Source: Rhodospirillales bacterium
GTDB taxonomy: Bacteria > Pseudomonadota > Alphaproteobacteria > Rhodospirillales > Casp-alpha2
DNA length: 49,371 bases
NCBI GenBank assembly: GCA_013203595.1
Contig: JABMNT010000059.1
Coordinates: 1 to 49,371 of the forward strand
Direction: 5' to 3'
Shown: in pieces, positions 19,105 through 27,813 of the stretch
How positions within the stretch are numbered: position 1 is the first letter of the stretch
Layout of the letters: the number at the start of each line of letters is the position of its first letter
Translations under genes and position numbers: made by a program
Notes under the pieces: generated by a model
Told to the model about the DNA's origin: nothing
Database searches by the model: none
The model's input: the letters and a program-made list of their open reading frames with translations, nothing else

Positions 19105-21459
19105 ATGAATACTCATATGAAGACAATTGAGCAACAACTTGAAGATGCTCAGACAGAACTGGAAGCAGCCAATAGTGCTAATCTGGCGCTGCTGGAAACA
19201 CTGAGTCACGACCTGCGGACACCGCTCAATTCCATCATCGGTTTTGCCGACATGATGGACCAGCAGATTCTCGGCCCTGTCGACAATGCCCATTACCGGA
19301 CCTACGCGCAGGATATTTGCAGCTCCGGTCGGTCGATGCTGGAAATTATGAACACCGTCCTCGATCGACGCCGCTTCCTGACCCGGGGAAAGTCGGGCAA
19401 GGATTTCCGCCACATCATTGAACTGGCCCCCGATCTGATCAGCATTTGCCGGAACGGGGCTATTCAGATGATCAACCCGGCGGGTGCCAATATGCTGGGA
19501 ATGTGGCCCGTCGAAACCCTGACTGACCGCACGTTTTCAGACTTCGTGCATAGCGATTTTCAGCATCTGTTTACCGGCGACCTGCGGCTGCTGATCAACG
19601 AGACAACACGTATTCCAGTCACACTACGGCGCCCGGACGGCGGCGAAATCGACGTGGAAATCGCTGCCCTTGCCTACGAGGATGACCGCGAAGGGATGGA
19701 CGATTCCCTGATTATGCTGATGGCCCGCGATGTCAGCGAGCGCAATCGCGCCAACCGGCAGATTGCCGCCCGCGAAGATCATTTGCAGAAAATCATGGAT
19801 ACGGTTGCCGATGGCATTTTCACGATGGATCATTCCGGCACCATTGAGACCGTCAACCCCGCTGCCGAACAAATATTTGGCTACCAGGCGGGCGAGTTGG
19901 TTGGCGAGAAAATAAACATACTGATGCCGGAAGACACGGCAGACAATCACGATGACTATGTAATGGGTTATCTGCAGACCGGGGAATCAGGGGTTATCGG
20001 CAATCGCCGGGAATTTCTGGCACAACGTAAAGACGGCTCCCTGTTTCCCATGGAAATTGCCGTCAGCACCTTGAAATTGCTTGGCCGGGAATTATTCATC
20101 GGCGCGGTCCGCGACATTACCGAACGCCGGCAGAACGAAGAAAAATTGCGGAAAATGGCAACCACCGATCCACTGACCAATATGCCGAACCGCACATTGT
20201 TCAATGAACGGCTTGCCGACGCGGTTGAGCGTGTGGAACGCGGGGAAACCAAAATTGCCGTGCTGTTTGTTGATCTGGATAACTTTAAGAACATTAACGA
20301 CGCCATGGGCCATCTGACCGGAGATCAGGTCATTCAGGCAGCGGGCAAACGCCTGACAGCCTGCGCGCGGAACGGCGACACCGTTGCTCATGTGGGTGGC
20401 GATGAATTCAGTGTGATCCTGGATGGTATCGATGAGGTGGATATTGAGCCCTTTGCGCAATCCATGCTCACCAGTCTCTCGCTGCCCTATCATGTGGAGG
20501 GCAAGGAAATCTTCACGTCGGGCAGTATCGGTGTTGTCCCCTACCCCGGCACCGCTGAAAATATCAATGAACTTCTCAAGAATGTCGACACCGCCATCCA
20601 TCACGCCAAACGCCAGGGACGCGCCAACTACCAGTTCTATACCTCTGAGCTGAGCTCCGATGTGCAGCGCCGCATGGAAGTTGAGTCCGGGTTACGCCAC
20701 GCCCTGGAAAACAACGAGTTTGAGCTTTTCTATCAGGCGAAAGTCGACCTTGAAACGCATATAGTTACCGGTGCCGAAGCCCTGCTGCGCTGGGACAGCC
20801 CGTCGCTGGGGTTTGTTTCCCCGGCCGAGTTTATCCCGATTGCCGAACAGGCGGGGCTGATCGTCGCCATTGGCAACTGGGTTTTGCGCAATGCCTGCCT
20901 GGAAGCTGCCAGCTGGATGAAACTCGATCATCCGCCGATCCAGGTCGGGGTGAATTTATCGGCCCTGCAGTTCCTGAGCGGAGACCTGTCGGAAAATGTC
21001 CATGCCTGTCTGACTGAATCCGGGCTGGATGCCGATTTGCTTGATCTGGAACTGACGGAAAGCATGCTGGTCGAAAATCCTGAACAAACCATCCAGACCC
21101 TTGTCAAATTGAAAGAGCACGGCATAACCATTTCAATGGATGACTTCGGCACCGGTTATTCGTCGCTCAGTTATCTGACGCGTTTTCCGCTCGATTCCAT
21201 TAAAGTCGATCGCGCCTTTGTAACCAACCTGCCCGGCGACAAGGACGCGGTGGCGATTGCCCGCGCAATTGTCAGCATGTCGCAGCAACTGGGCCTGCAT
21301 ATTGTCGCCGAAGGCATCGAGACGCGCGAGCAGGGCGAATTTTTGTATGGCCTGGGCTGTCATGTGGGCCAGGGTTACTTTTACTCAAAACCGGTGCCGT
21401 CTGAGAAATTTTCGAACCTGGTCAAACAGGGAAAATCCGCTTTCTTTCCCAAAGTGTAA
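19105..21459 (+). CDS. Sensor protein with HisKA-like N-terminus, two PAS domains, GGDEF and EAL
   Basis: A protein of 784 aa. Residues about 20-85 look like a histidine-kinase dimerisation domain, with the H box ETLSHDLRTPLNSIIGFADMM, but no ATPase domain follows. Two PAS domains come next (about 100-215 and 225-345), the second with NPAAEQIFGYQAGELVGE. The GGDEF domain (about 350-520) has intact HVGGDEFSVIL, with an RNGD inhibitory-site-like RxxD five residues before it. The EAL domain (about 530-780) has GAEALLRW, ITISMDDFGTGYSSL and IVAEGIET, all intact. Both c-di-GMP synthesis and breakdown are therefore possible. No membrane segment is present, so it should be cytoplasmic. Confidence 0.92.
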   Translation: MNTHMKTIEQQLEDAQTELEAANSANLALLETLSHDLRTPLNSIIGFADMMDQQILGPVDNAHYRTYAQDICSSGRSMLEIMNTVLDRRRFLTRGKSGKDFRHIIELAPDLISICRNGAIQMINPAGANMLGMWPVETLTDRTFSDFVHSDFQHLFTGDLRLLINETTRIPVTLRRPDGGEIDVEIAALAYEDDREGMDDSLIMLMARDVSERNRANRQIAAREDHLQKIMDTVADGIFTMDHSGTIETVNPAAEQIFGYQAGELVGEKINILMPEDTADNHDDYVMGYLQTGESGVIGNRREFLAQRKDGSLFPMEIAVSTLKLLGRELFIGAVRDITERRQNEEKLRKMATTDPLTNMPNRTLFNERLADAVERVERGETKIAVLFVDLDNFKNINDAMGHLTGDQVIQAAGKRLTACARNGDTVAHVGGDEFSVILDGIDEVDIEPFAQSMLTSLSLPYHVEGKEIFTSGSIGVVPYPGTAENINELLKNVDTAIHHAKRQGRANYQFYTSELSSDVQRRMEVESGLRHALENNEFELFYQAKVDLETHIVTGAEALLRWDSPSLGFVSPAEFIPIAEQAGLIVAIGNWVLRNACLEAASWMKLDHPPIQVGVNLSALQFLSGDLSENVHACLTESGLDADLLDLELTESMLVENPEQTIQTLVKLKEHGITISMDDFGTGYSSLSYLTRFPLDSIKVDRAFVTNLPGDKDAVAIARAIVSMSQQLGLHIVAEGIETREQGEFLYGLGCHVGQGYFYSKPVPSEKFSNLVKQGKSAFFPKV

Positions 21460-21642
21460 CCCGTGCAGCGGCCCGCCCAAACAGCCCGCTTGACCCATCG
21501 TCGGGGTCGTTTATCATCTGACGCCATGCGCACAGATAACTTCAGAGTGACATTGATTACCCGGCGAATTAGCATCCCGGCCTCTTGATTGGGACCGGGA
21601 CTCGAGCCGTATGTGATCTTACTTTGAAGGAAATTTTCATCC

Positions 21643-23238
21643 ATGACTGACAACCGTATCTATCTGTTCGACACCACCTTGCGCGACGGCGCACAGACCC
21701 AGGGCGTCGACTTCAACCCCGCCGACAAGGAATTTATCGCCCGCGAACTGGACCATATCGGCATCGATTATATTGAAGGCGGCTGGCCCGGCGCCAATCC
21801 CACCGATGATGCCTTTTTCGCCAATCCGCCCCGCCTCAAGCGCGCCCGCCTGACGGCCTTTGGCATGACCCGCCGTCCGGGACGCAGCGCCGACAATGAC
21901 CCCGGCCTCAGCGCCATCCTGAATGTCAAAACCGATGCGGTCTGCATGGTCGGCAAGGCCTGGGATTTCCACGTCAATGTGGCGCTCGAGATCGACCTGC
22001 AGGAAAACATCAGCATGATCGCCGACAGTGTGGTCGCCGCCAAAGCCAAAACCGGCGAAGTCATGTACGATGCCGAACATTTTTTCGACGGCTACAAATC
22101 GAACCCGGAATTCGCCATGCAATGCCTGCGCGCGGCCCATGACAATGGCGCGCGCTGGGTAGTGCTGTGCGATACCAACGGCGGAACCCTGCCCCACGAA
22201 GTCAGCGAAATTGTTACCGCCGTCTGCCAGCAGATCCCGGGCTCGCACGTCGGCATTCATGCCCATAACGATACCGGCAATGCGGTCGCCAATTCGCTGG
22301 CCGCGGTGATGGCCGGCGCGCGTCAGGTCCAGGGCACGCTCAACGGCCTGGGCGAGCGCTGTGGCAATGCCAATCTGATTTCGGTGATCCCGTCGCTGAT
22401 CCTGAAAATGGGTTTCGAGACCAACGTCAAACCGGCCGATGTGGCCAGGCTGACCCATCTGTCGCGCATGCTCGACGAACGCCTCAACCAGGCCCCGGAC
22501 CGCAGTGCCCCCTATGTGGGTGAATCGGCCTTTGCCCACAAGGGCGGACTGCATGTATCGGCGATCGAAAAAGACACCCGCACCTACGAGCATATTGACC
22601 CGGCCCTGGTCGGCAACCGCCGCCACATTGTGGTTTCCGATCAGTCGGGGCGTTCCAACATCATGGCCCGTTTCCGCGAGATCGGCCTCGATATTGACCC
22701 GAAGGACCCGAAGGTGGGGCGTCTGGTTGAACTGGTCAAGGAGCAGGAATTTGCCGGCTATGCCTACGACGGGGCGGAAGCCAGTTTCGAGCTGCTCGCC
22801 CGGCGCACGCTCGGCAGCGTGCCCGACTACTTCAACTGCACCAGCTTCCGGGTCATTGACGAACGCCGCTGGAATGCCAATTCCGAGCTGATCACCCTGT
22901 CCGAAGCCACCGTCAAACTGACCGTTGATGAAGAGGAGTTCATGGCAGTGGCCGAGGGCAACGGCCCGGTCAATGCCCTGGACGCGGCGCTCCGCAAAGT
23001 CTTGTTGCCGAAATACCCGCAACTCGAGGACCTGCGCCTGGTTGACTACAAGGTCCGCATTCTGACGCCGAGCGCCGGCACCCGGGCGATCACCCGGGTG
23101 ATGATCGAATCCGCCGACAGCGCCGGTCATCACTGGTCGACCGTCGGGGTGTCGGGCAACATCATCGATGCGTCCTACAATGCCCTGCGCGACAGTCTGG
23201 TCTACAAACTCTCGCATGAGGGCCGCATGGATGACTGA
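21643..23238 (+). CDS. cimA: (R)-citramalate synthase
   Basis: A protein of 531 aa, the length of CimA-type members of the isopropylmalate-synthase superfamily. The TIM-barrel start YLFDTTLRDGAQTQGVDF carries the R-D pair; GIHAHNDTGNAVANS has the metal-binding HxH; RCGNANLISVIPSL and FAHKGGLHVSAI follow. The C-terminal regulatory domain (about 400-531, with ADSAGHHWSTVGVSGNIIDAS) is the LeuA-like dimer domain that binds the feedback inhibitor. It condenses pyruvate with acetyl-CoA to start the threonine-independent isoleucine route. The DGAQTQG signature and length favour CimA over homocitrate or isopropylmalate synthase. GAAGGAAA lies before the ATG. Its stop overlaps trmJ by 8 nt. Confidence 0.88.
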   Translation: MTDNRIYLFDTTLRDGAQTQGVDFNPADKEFIARELDHIGIDYIEGGWPGANPTDDAFFANPPRLKRARLTAFGMTRRPGRSADNDPGLSAILNVKTDAVCMVGKAWDFHVNVALEIDLQENISMIADSVVAAKAKTGEVMYDAEHFFDGYKSNPEFAMQCLRAAHDNGARWVVLCDTNGGTLPHEVSEIVTAVCQQIPGSHVGIHAHNDTGNAVANSLAAVMAGARQVQGTLNGLGERCGNANLISVIPSLILKMGFETNVKPADVARLTHLSRMLDERLNQAPDRSAPYVGESAFAHKGGLHVSAIEKDTRTYEHIDPALVGNRRHIVVSDQSGRSNIMARFREIGLDIDPKDPKVGRLVELVKEQEFAGYAYDGAEASFELLARRTLGSVPDYFNCTSFRVIDERRWNANSELITLSEATVKLTVDEEEFMAVAEGNGPVNALDAALRKVLLPKYPQLEDLRLVDYKVRILTPSAGTRAITRVMIESADSAGHHWSTVGVSGNIIDASYNALRDSLVYKLSHEGRMDD

Positions 23239-23989
23239 GGCGCCTTCCCTGCCGAAGGGTCCTGCGATCATCCTGGTTGAGCCGCAACTGGGCGAGAACA
23301 TCGGCATGGTGGCCCGCGCCATGCTCAACTGCGGGCTCACCGACCTGCGTCTCGTGCATCCCCGCGACGGCTGGCCCAACCCCGACGCCGTCGCCGCCTC
23401 GGCCGACGCCCGGGTTGTTATCGAAAACACCCGGGTCTACCAGAAAACCGAACATGCGATCATTGGCATCGCGCACCTCTATGCGACCACCGCACGCCCC
23501 CGCGACATGACCAAGCGCGTTGTCACACCGCGGCAGGCGGCCGCCGAACTGGTCGCACAGCAGGCCGCTGGTGCGACCAGCGGGCTGCTGTTCGGGCGCG
23601 AGGCCAAGGGACTGAAAAACGACGATGTGGTGCTTGCCGATACGGTGCTCACCGTGCCGCTCAATCCGGAATTCACCTCGCTCAATCTGGCTCAGGCGGT
23701 GTTCTGCATCGCCTATGAATGGTTCCAGGCCCAGGATCAGACACCGGCCAGCGAACTCAACGTCCCGAAAGCCACCCGCCCCGCCAACAAACGCGAACTG
23801 GTCGGCCTGTTCGAACACCTCGAACAGGCGCTGGACGATTCAGGTTTCCTGCAAATCACCGAAAAACGCCCAAATATGGTCCGCAACCTGCGCAACATCT
23901 GGCAACGCGCCCAGCTGACCGACCAGGAGGTGCGCACCTGGCGGGGGATCATTACCGCGCTGGTACGCTACAAGCCGCCGGAAAACTGA
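23231..23989 (+). CDS. trmJ: tRNA (cytidine/uridine-32-2'-O)-methyltransferase, TrmJ-like
   Basis: A protein of 252 aa from the ATG at 23231 (MTEAPSLPKGPAIILVEPQLG), which overlaps the last codons of cimA. It is a SpoU/TrmH-family knotted methyltransferase: VEPQLGENIGMVARAMLNCGL at the N-terminus (conserved N and R), GLLFGREAKGLKNDD in the middle and VPLNPEFTSLNLAQAV forming the SAM-binding knot. The C-terminal helical extension after residue 170 (LFEHLEQALDDSGF) is typical of TrmJ, so 2'-O-methylation of tRNA position 32 is the best guess. A TrmL or rRNA-specific relative is less likely given length and extension. It converges on coq7. Confidence 0.88.
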   Translation: MTEAPSLPKGPAIILVEPQLGENIGMVARAMLNCGLTDLRLVHPRDGWPNPDAVAASADARVVIENTRVYQKTEHAIIGIAHLYATTARPRDMTKRVVTPRQAAAELVAQQAAGATSGLLFGREAKGLKNDDVVLADTVLTVPLNPEFTSLNLAQAVFCIAYEWFQAQDQTPASELNVPKATRPANKRELVGLFEHLEQALDDSGFLQITEKRPNMVRNLRNIWQRAQLTDQEVRTWRGIITALVRYKPPEN

Positions 23990-24023
23990 GCCACTGCCCG
24001 GACAAAACCGCCGGGCGAATAAC

Positions 24024-24071
24024 TTGCCAAGGTCCCCAACCCTGCCCGACAAGCAGGGCGGGAACTGGCAA
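24024..24071. repeat. Nested inverted repeat between convergent trmJ and coq7
   Basis: The outer arms are TTGCCA (24024-24029) and TGGCAA (24066-24071). Inside them GGTCCC pairs imperfectly with GGGAAC, and CCCTGC (24040-24045) pairs with GCAGGG (24053-24058). The result is a long interrupted stem between two convergent genes. Neither strand has a U-tract after it, so it may be a Rho-assisted stop or an RNA-stabilising 3' structure. Confidence 0.35.
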
Positions 24072-24093
24072 AGAATACAAAAGAATTCCGCTG

Positions 24094-24684
24094 TTAAATC
24101 CGCGTTGACAGCCAGATCGCCAGCCGGGATCCGGCCTTGACCGCGCCGGTCAGCGCCGCGTAGCCGGGGGCGGCTTCAGCGCCATGGTCCAGACCGGTCT
24201 GGCGGTGCGCCAGCTCCTCCTGGCGGAAAGCCTCGAAGGTATCGCGCAGTTCCGGCTCTTCGTCGTGAGCCGTCAGGTCGGCGATCTGTTCGGCGTAATG
24301 TTCATCAATCACCTCTTCAACGGCGACCGTGCAGGCCATCGCCGCCTTTTCACCGAGCAGGGCGGTACCGGCACCGAGCGCAAATCCGGCCAGATGCCAG
24401 AACGGCAGCAGTGCGGTCGGCCGGGCCCGGCGCTCGCCGACCAGTTGCTCAAACTTTTCCAGATGCTGTTTTTCCTGGTCCAGCATGTGCTGGATCACTG
24501 GTGCCGCTTTCGATTTGCCGAGCACGGCCAGCTGCCCCTCGTAAATCCGCACCGCACCATATTCGCCGGCATGGTCAACGCGCAGCATCTGCGCGACTGC
24601 CTGACTGGCGTTCGGATCACCGGGCAGACGCGGTGCTGCTTTTGGCTTGGCTTTTGGCTTGGCTTTCGATTTGGCTTTGGCCAT
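24094..24684 (-). CDS. coq7: COQ7-family demethoxyubiquinone hydroxylase
   Basis: A protein of 196 aa. The di-iron carboxylate ligands of this ferritin-like enzyme are visible: RVDHAGEYGAVRIYEGQL (Glu), DQEKQHLEKFEQL (ExxH) and CTVAVEEVIDEHYAEQI (Glu plus ExxH), followed by a helix with LRDTFEAFRQEELAHRQTG (second ExxxH). It hydroxylates C6 of demethoxyubiquinone in ubiquinone synthesis at the inner membrane. The first 20 residues are an unusual Lys/Ala/Pro-rich tail (MAKAKSKAKPKAKPKAAP). GAGGGGG precedes the ATG. It begins 2 nt after the dsbB stop in an apparent yqaA-dsbB-coq7 operon. The DsbB neighbour uses the same quinone. Confidence 0.93.
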   Translation of the reverse strand: MAKAKSKAKPKAKPKAAPRLPGDPNASQAVAQMLRVDHAGEYGAVRIYEGQLAVLGKSKAAPVIQHMLDQEKQHLEKFEQLVGERRARPTALLPFWHLAGFALGAGTALLGEKAAMACTVAVEEVIDEHYAEQIADLTAHDEEPELRDTFEAFRQEELAHRQTGLDHGAEAAPGYAALTGAVKAGSRLAIWLSTRI

Positions 24685-24686
24685 GC

Positions 24687-25175
24687 TTACCCCCTCAGCT
24701 TCCAGGCCCCGGCAAAACAGAACACAGCCAGGGCCAGCGAATAGGCCACATTATAGGTCGCCATGGAGATGCCGAACAGGGCCCATTCCAGTTCGTCACA
24801 GGATTTCGGCGGTTTTTGCTGTAGTTGGGCCATTAAATTGCCCGCCGACAGGCCACTTGCCAGTTCACCGGCACAGGCCGATTCCCACCAGTGCTGCTCG
24901 ACGCCCACATGGTAAAGCGCAATGCCGCTGCCGACCAGAAAACTCAGACCGGCGAGCGGCAGCAGCCAGCGCAGATGGGCCGGGCGGAACATGCCGATCA
25001 GGCCGAGGACAATGACAAGGGCAAAGGGAACGCGCTGATACAAACACAGAATACAGGGCTCGAGGCCGTTCACAATCTGCGCATAATAGGCCACAGCCAG
25101 CGCCGCAATGGCGGCCTGGGCAATGATATGGGGTGAAAACTGCAGCCACAGGGGCTGTGGGTTCCTATCTGTCAT
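24687..25175 (-). CDS. dsbB: Disulfide-bond formation protein DsbB family
   Basis: A protein of 162 aa with four predicted membrane segments: IIAQAAIAALAVAYYAQIV, VPFALVIVLGLIGMF, WLLPLAGLSFLVGSGIALYHV and a C-terminal one ending in FCFAGAWKLRG. The first periplasmic pair is CILCLYQR (CxxC) and the second pair is the Cys of SACAGEL and the Cys of PKSCDEL. In the family it reoxidises DsbA-type thiol oxidases and passes electrons to ubiquinone. It sits between yqaA (47 nt) and coq7 (2 nt) on the same strand. No dsbA is in the window. The CxxC Leu pair differs from the E. coli spacing residues but keeps the geometry. Confidence 0.88.
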   Translation of the reverse strand: MTDRNPQPLWLQFSPHIIAQAAIAALAVAYYAQIVNGLEPCILCLYQRVPFALVIVLGLIGMFRPAHLRWLLPLAGLSFLVGSGIALYHVGVEQHWWESACAGELASGLSAGNLMAQLQQKPPKSCDELEWALFGISMATYNVAYSLALAVFCFAGAWKLRG

Positions 25176-25222
25176 GGCGCATTTCTATCCTCTGATTATG
25201 ACCATATTCGGGCAAACCCGGT

Positions 25223-25804
25223 TCACAGGGCGTATTTCAAAACCACAAACCCGCCGACCAGCAACAGGCAGAACAAAATGAACAGCAGGCCCAGGCGTTT
25301 TTCAATGAAGGCCCGGATGGGGGTGCCGAACTTCCATAACAGGGCCGCGACAAGAAAGAACCGCAAGCCCCGCGCCGCGATGGAGGAGACCATGAACACC
25401 GGCAGATCAAGACCGGTGGTGCCGCTCAGGATGGTAATCACCTTGTAGGGGAACGGCGTCACCCCGGCGATGAACACGGCCCAGGCGCCCCATTCGTTAT
25501 AGGTTTCCTGAAAGGCTCCGAACTTGGCCTCATAATGATAGAAGGCGAGCATCGGCCGGCCGATTTCCTCGAACAGAAAATGGCCGATACCATAGCCGGC
25601 CAGACCGCCGATAACCGAGGCGACCGTACAGACCGCCGCAATCTTCCAGGCCTTGTCGCGGGCGGCCAGGACCATGGGGATCAGGATCACGTCGGGCGGA
25701 ATGGGAAAGATCGAGCTTTCAATAAAGGCAATCAGCGCCAGCGCCCAGAGCGCGTGCGGGTGGGCGGCCAAATCGATGGTCCAGTCATAGAGGCGGCGAA
25801 GCAA
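25223..25804 (-). CDS. YqaA/DedA-family (VTT domain) membrane protein
   Basis: A protein of 193 aa with a TTG start (AGGA about 9 nt upstream). Membrane segments include HALWALALIAFIESSIFPIPPDV and VMSSIAARGLRFFLVAALLW-like stretches (the latter reads VSSIAARGLRFFLVAALLW). The family's conserved ESSIFPIPPDVILIP and GVTPFPYKVITILSG motifs place it in the SNARE-associated/DedA superfamily, YqaA branch. Such proteins are inner-membrane and are thought to act in lipid or polyprenyl-phosphate scrambling and envelope homeostasis, but substrates are not settled. It is the first gene of a probable minus-strand operon with dsbB and coq7. Confidence 0.85.
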   Translation of the reverse strand: MLRRLYDWTIDLAAHPHALWALALIAFIESSIFPIPPDVILIPMVLAARDKAWKIAAVCTVASVIGGLAGYGIGHFLFEEIGRPMLAFYHYEAKFGAFQETYNEWGAWAVFIAGVTPFPYKVITILSGTTGLDLPVFMVSSIAARGLRFFLVAALLWKFGTPIRAFIEKRLGLLFILFCLLLVGGFVVLKYAL

Positions 25805-25855
25805 GGGCGGTATCCTTTATCGGGTTGAGATGCGCTGGGGTGTAACAGGCAGCAG

Positions 25856-25882
25856 CGGAGCTGGCAATCACCGCCAGCTCCG
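25856..25882 (-). terminator. Perfect 10-bp hairpin past the SDR stop
   Basis: Arms 25856-25865 and 25873-25882 (GGAGCTGGC / GCCAGCTCC plus one closing pair) with a 7-nt loop begin 8 nt after the SDR stop on the minus strand. No U-tract follows. It probably ends or stabilises the SDR transcript. Confidence 0.45.
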
Positions 25883-25889
25883 GGCAGCC

Positions 25890-26654
25890 TCAGATGCCGA
25901 TGGAAAAACCGCCATCAATGGGGATCGCCGTTCCGGTCAGGAAATCCGATGCCGGGCTGGCCAGATAAACCGCCAGTCCGGCCAGATCCTGAGGCTCGCC
26001 CCAGCGACCAGCCGGGGTGCGGGCGGTGACCTTGGCTTCCAGATCCGGCGCATATTTACGTGCACCTACGGTCAGTTCCGTATTGATCCAGCCCGGCAGG
26101 TAGCAGTTCACCTGAATATTGTCCGCCGCCCAGGCCGCCGCCTGGCTGCGGGTATACTGCATGATGCCACCTTTCGATGCCCCGTAGGCCGCCCCCCAGG
26201 GGGAGCCGAAAAGCGACAGCATGGAGCCGTTGTTGAGGATTTTGCCGCCACCGGCCGCCTTCATATGGGGATAGCAGGCGTTTGAGCACAAAAAGGCGCT
26301 GGTCAGGTTGGTGTCCAGGACATGGTGCCAGTCTTCCAGGGTCAGGTCTTCCGGACGCTTGCGCACGGAAGTGCCGGCGTTATTGACCAGAATATGGATG
26401 GCGCCCCGTTCGGCGACCACGGTTTCAACCATCCGGGCAACCGCGGCTTCATTGCAGACATCGGTTTCAACAGCCATGGCCTTGCCGCCGGCGGCTTCGA
26501 TGGTGGCCACGGCACTGGCGTTCTTGTCGGTATTGCGCCCGACAATCACCACATCCGCGCCGGCTTCCGCCAAACCACTGGCCATGCCTAAGCCAATTCC
26601 GCCATTGCCACCGGTCACGATGGCAACGCGGCCGCTCAGATCAAACATCTTCAT
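25890..26654 (-). CDS. SDR-family NAD(P)-dependent oxidoreductase (gluconate 5-dehydrogenase-like)
   Basis: A protein of 254 aa, a classical short-chain dehydrogenase. The nucleotide-binding VTGGNGGIGLGMASGL lies at residues about 13-28, followed by an NNAGTSV loop, the catalytic Ser in NNGSMLSLFG and Tyr-Lys in YGASKGG (about 155-159). The C-terminus ends with FLTGTAIPIDGGFSIGI. It probably interconverts an alcohol or sugar-acid hydroxyl and a ketone with NAD(P). It is divergent from a xylose-isomerase-like TIM-barrel gene across 154 nt, which suggests shared control and a sugar or polyol substrate. The substrate cannot be read from sequence. Confidence 0.85.
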   Translation of the reverse strand: MKMFDLSGRVAIVTGGNGGIGLGMASGLAEAGADVVIVGRNTDKNASAVATIEAAGGKAMAVETDVCNEAAVARMVETVVAERGAIHILVNNAGTSVRKRPEDLTLEDWHHVLDTNLTSAFLCSNACYPHMKAAGGGKILNNGSMLSLFGSPWGAAYGASKGGIMQYTRSQAAAWAADNIQVNCYLPGWINTELTVGARKYAPDLEAKVTARTPAGRWGEPQDLAGLAVYLASPASDFLTGTAIPIDGGFSIGI

Positions 26655-26808
26655 TTTCTAAATCCCCCCTTCGGTTAATTTGCTGTCTAATTAGTTCCCA
26701 CTGCGGCGGCCAAAAGTAAACACTTCTGAGGCTGCCCACAGCGGTTTTCCTTGATAGGCCGCCATTGAGCGCCTAATTTTTCCGGACACCGTCCACCGGG
26801 GAGGCAGC

Positions 26809-27810
26809 ATGGCCAGGCAATTGTTAATCGGGATCACGGAAAAAGGCGTCTGCCACACCAAAGGCGAAGACGAATTTGACATGGATACGCGCTTTCGCAT
26901 GGTCAGCGAAGCCGGTGTCTACGATTACATGGACAAGACCCCGCCACGCCTGGATCTGGTCGATGCCTACCTGCAATGCAGCCAGAAATACCAGTTACCG
27001 ATCCGCGCCAGCGGCTGGTTTTATGTGCTCGGCCGCGATGAAGGGCTGCTCCGCCAGAACCTGGAGATCGGTGCCCGGCTGGGCAGCCGGGTCCATAACA
27101 CCCAGGTGATGATGCACCATGCCGACGGCCACCTGATCAGTAACGACGAGGTGGTTGATTTTTATATCTATGCCAGCGAGCTGGGTGAAAAACTGGGCTG
27201 CCTGCCGACCTTCGAGGTCCACGTCAACATGTGGTCCGAACACTTCGGCCGGGTCTCGGAAGTGGCGAAACTGGTTGCCGCACGGGGCGGGCAGTTCCGC
27301 ATGACCCTTGACCATTCGCATGTGATTTTCAAGATCGATAACCCGGTTGAGCAGGACGTGCTGGGTATGCGCAAGGATGTCGAAAGCGGCCGGGTCATTC
27401 TCGACCCCGATCAGGCCGGCAATGTCTGTGACGAATGGATCAACAACGGCTACGTCTGGCACTGCCATGCCCGGGCTGCCATCCCCAATAACCCGAAAAA
27501 TATCTGGGGCCGGCACGACGATGGCCGCGTCGGGCGCGGCATCCAGTATCCGTTCATCCAGCCCGCCGCCGGGCAATACCATTCCGACTGGCAGGCCGAA
27601 AAGCTGGAGCCCTGGAAACAGGTGATGCGCCACCTGCTGGCCTGGCACGCGCGCACGCCTGACAGCCCGCTCGGGCAGATCTCCACCGAATTTATTCCCG
27701 CTCCCGATTACGGCATGGGCAACAAATATTCCATATTTGAGCATTCCGTGGCCTGTGCCCGCTGGATCCGGGAAACCTGGCAGCAGACACTGGCGGACGA
27801 AGCCGGGTAG
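26809..27810 (+). CDS. Xylose-isomerase-like TIM-barrel protein
   Basis: A protein of 333 aa. The pattern of conserved acids and histidines on successive beta strands fits the sugar phosphate isomerase/epimerase (AP endonuclease 2) superfamily: Glu-His in FEVHVNMWSEHF (about 135-145), Asp-His in RMTLDHSHVIF (about 165-175), His residues in YVWHCHARAAIPNN (about 220), and Glu in ISTEFIPAPDYG (about 293). Members bind a divalent metal and isomerise, epimerise or dehydrate sugars and related acids. A strong GGGGAGG lies 5 nt before the ATG. It is divergent from an SDR. The precise family is not one I can name, so its reaction is unassigned. Confidence 0.6.
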   Translation: MARQLLIGITEKGVCHTKGEDEFDMDTRFRMVSEAGVYDYMDKTPPRLDLVDAYLQCSQKYQLPIRASGWFYVLGRDEGLLRQNLEIGARLGSRVHNTQVMMHHADGHLISNDEVVDFYIYASELGEKLGCLPTFEVHVNMWSEHFGRVSEVAKLVAARGGQFRMTLDHSHVIFKIDNPVEQDVLGMRKDVESGRVILDPDQAGNVCDEWINNGYVWHCHARAAIPNNPKNIWGRHDDGRVGRGIQYPFIQPAAGQYHSDWQAEKLEPWKQVMRHLLAWHARTPDSPLGQISTEFIPAPDYGMGNKYSIFEHSVACARWIRETWQQTLADEAG

Positions 27811-27813
27811 TCC

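Noticed and set aside
21637..23430. Long minus-strand open frame of 597 codons opposite cimA and trmJ
   Set aside because: It is antisense to two clear genes, has no family motif and reflects GC-rich codon bias in the opposite frame.
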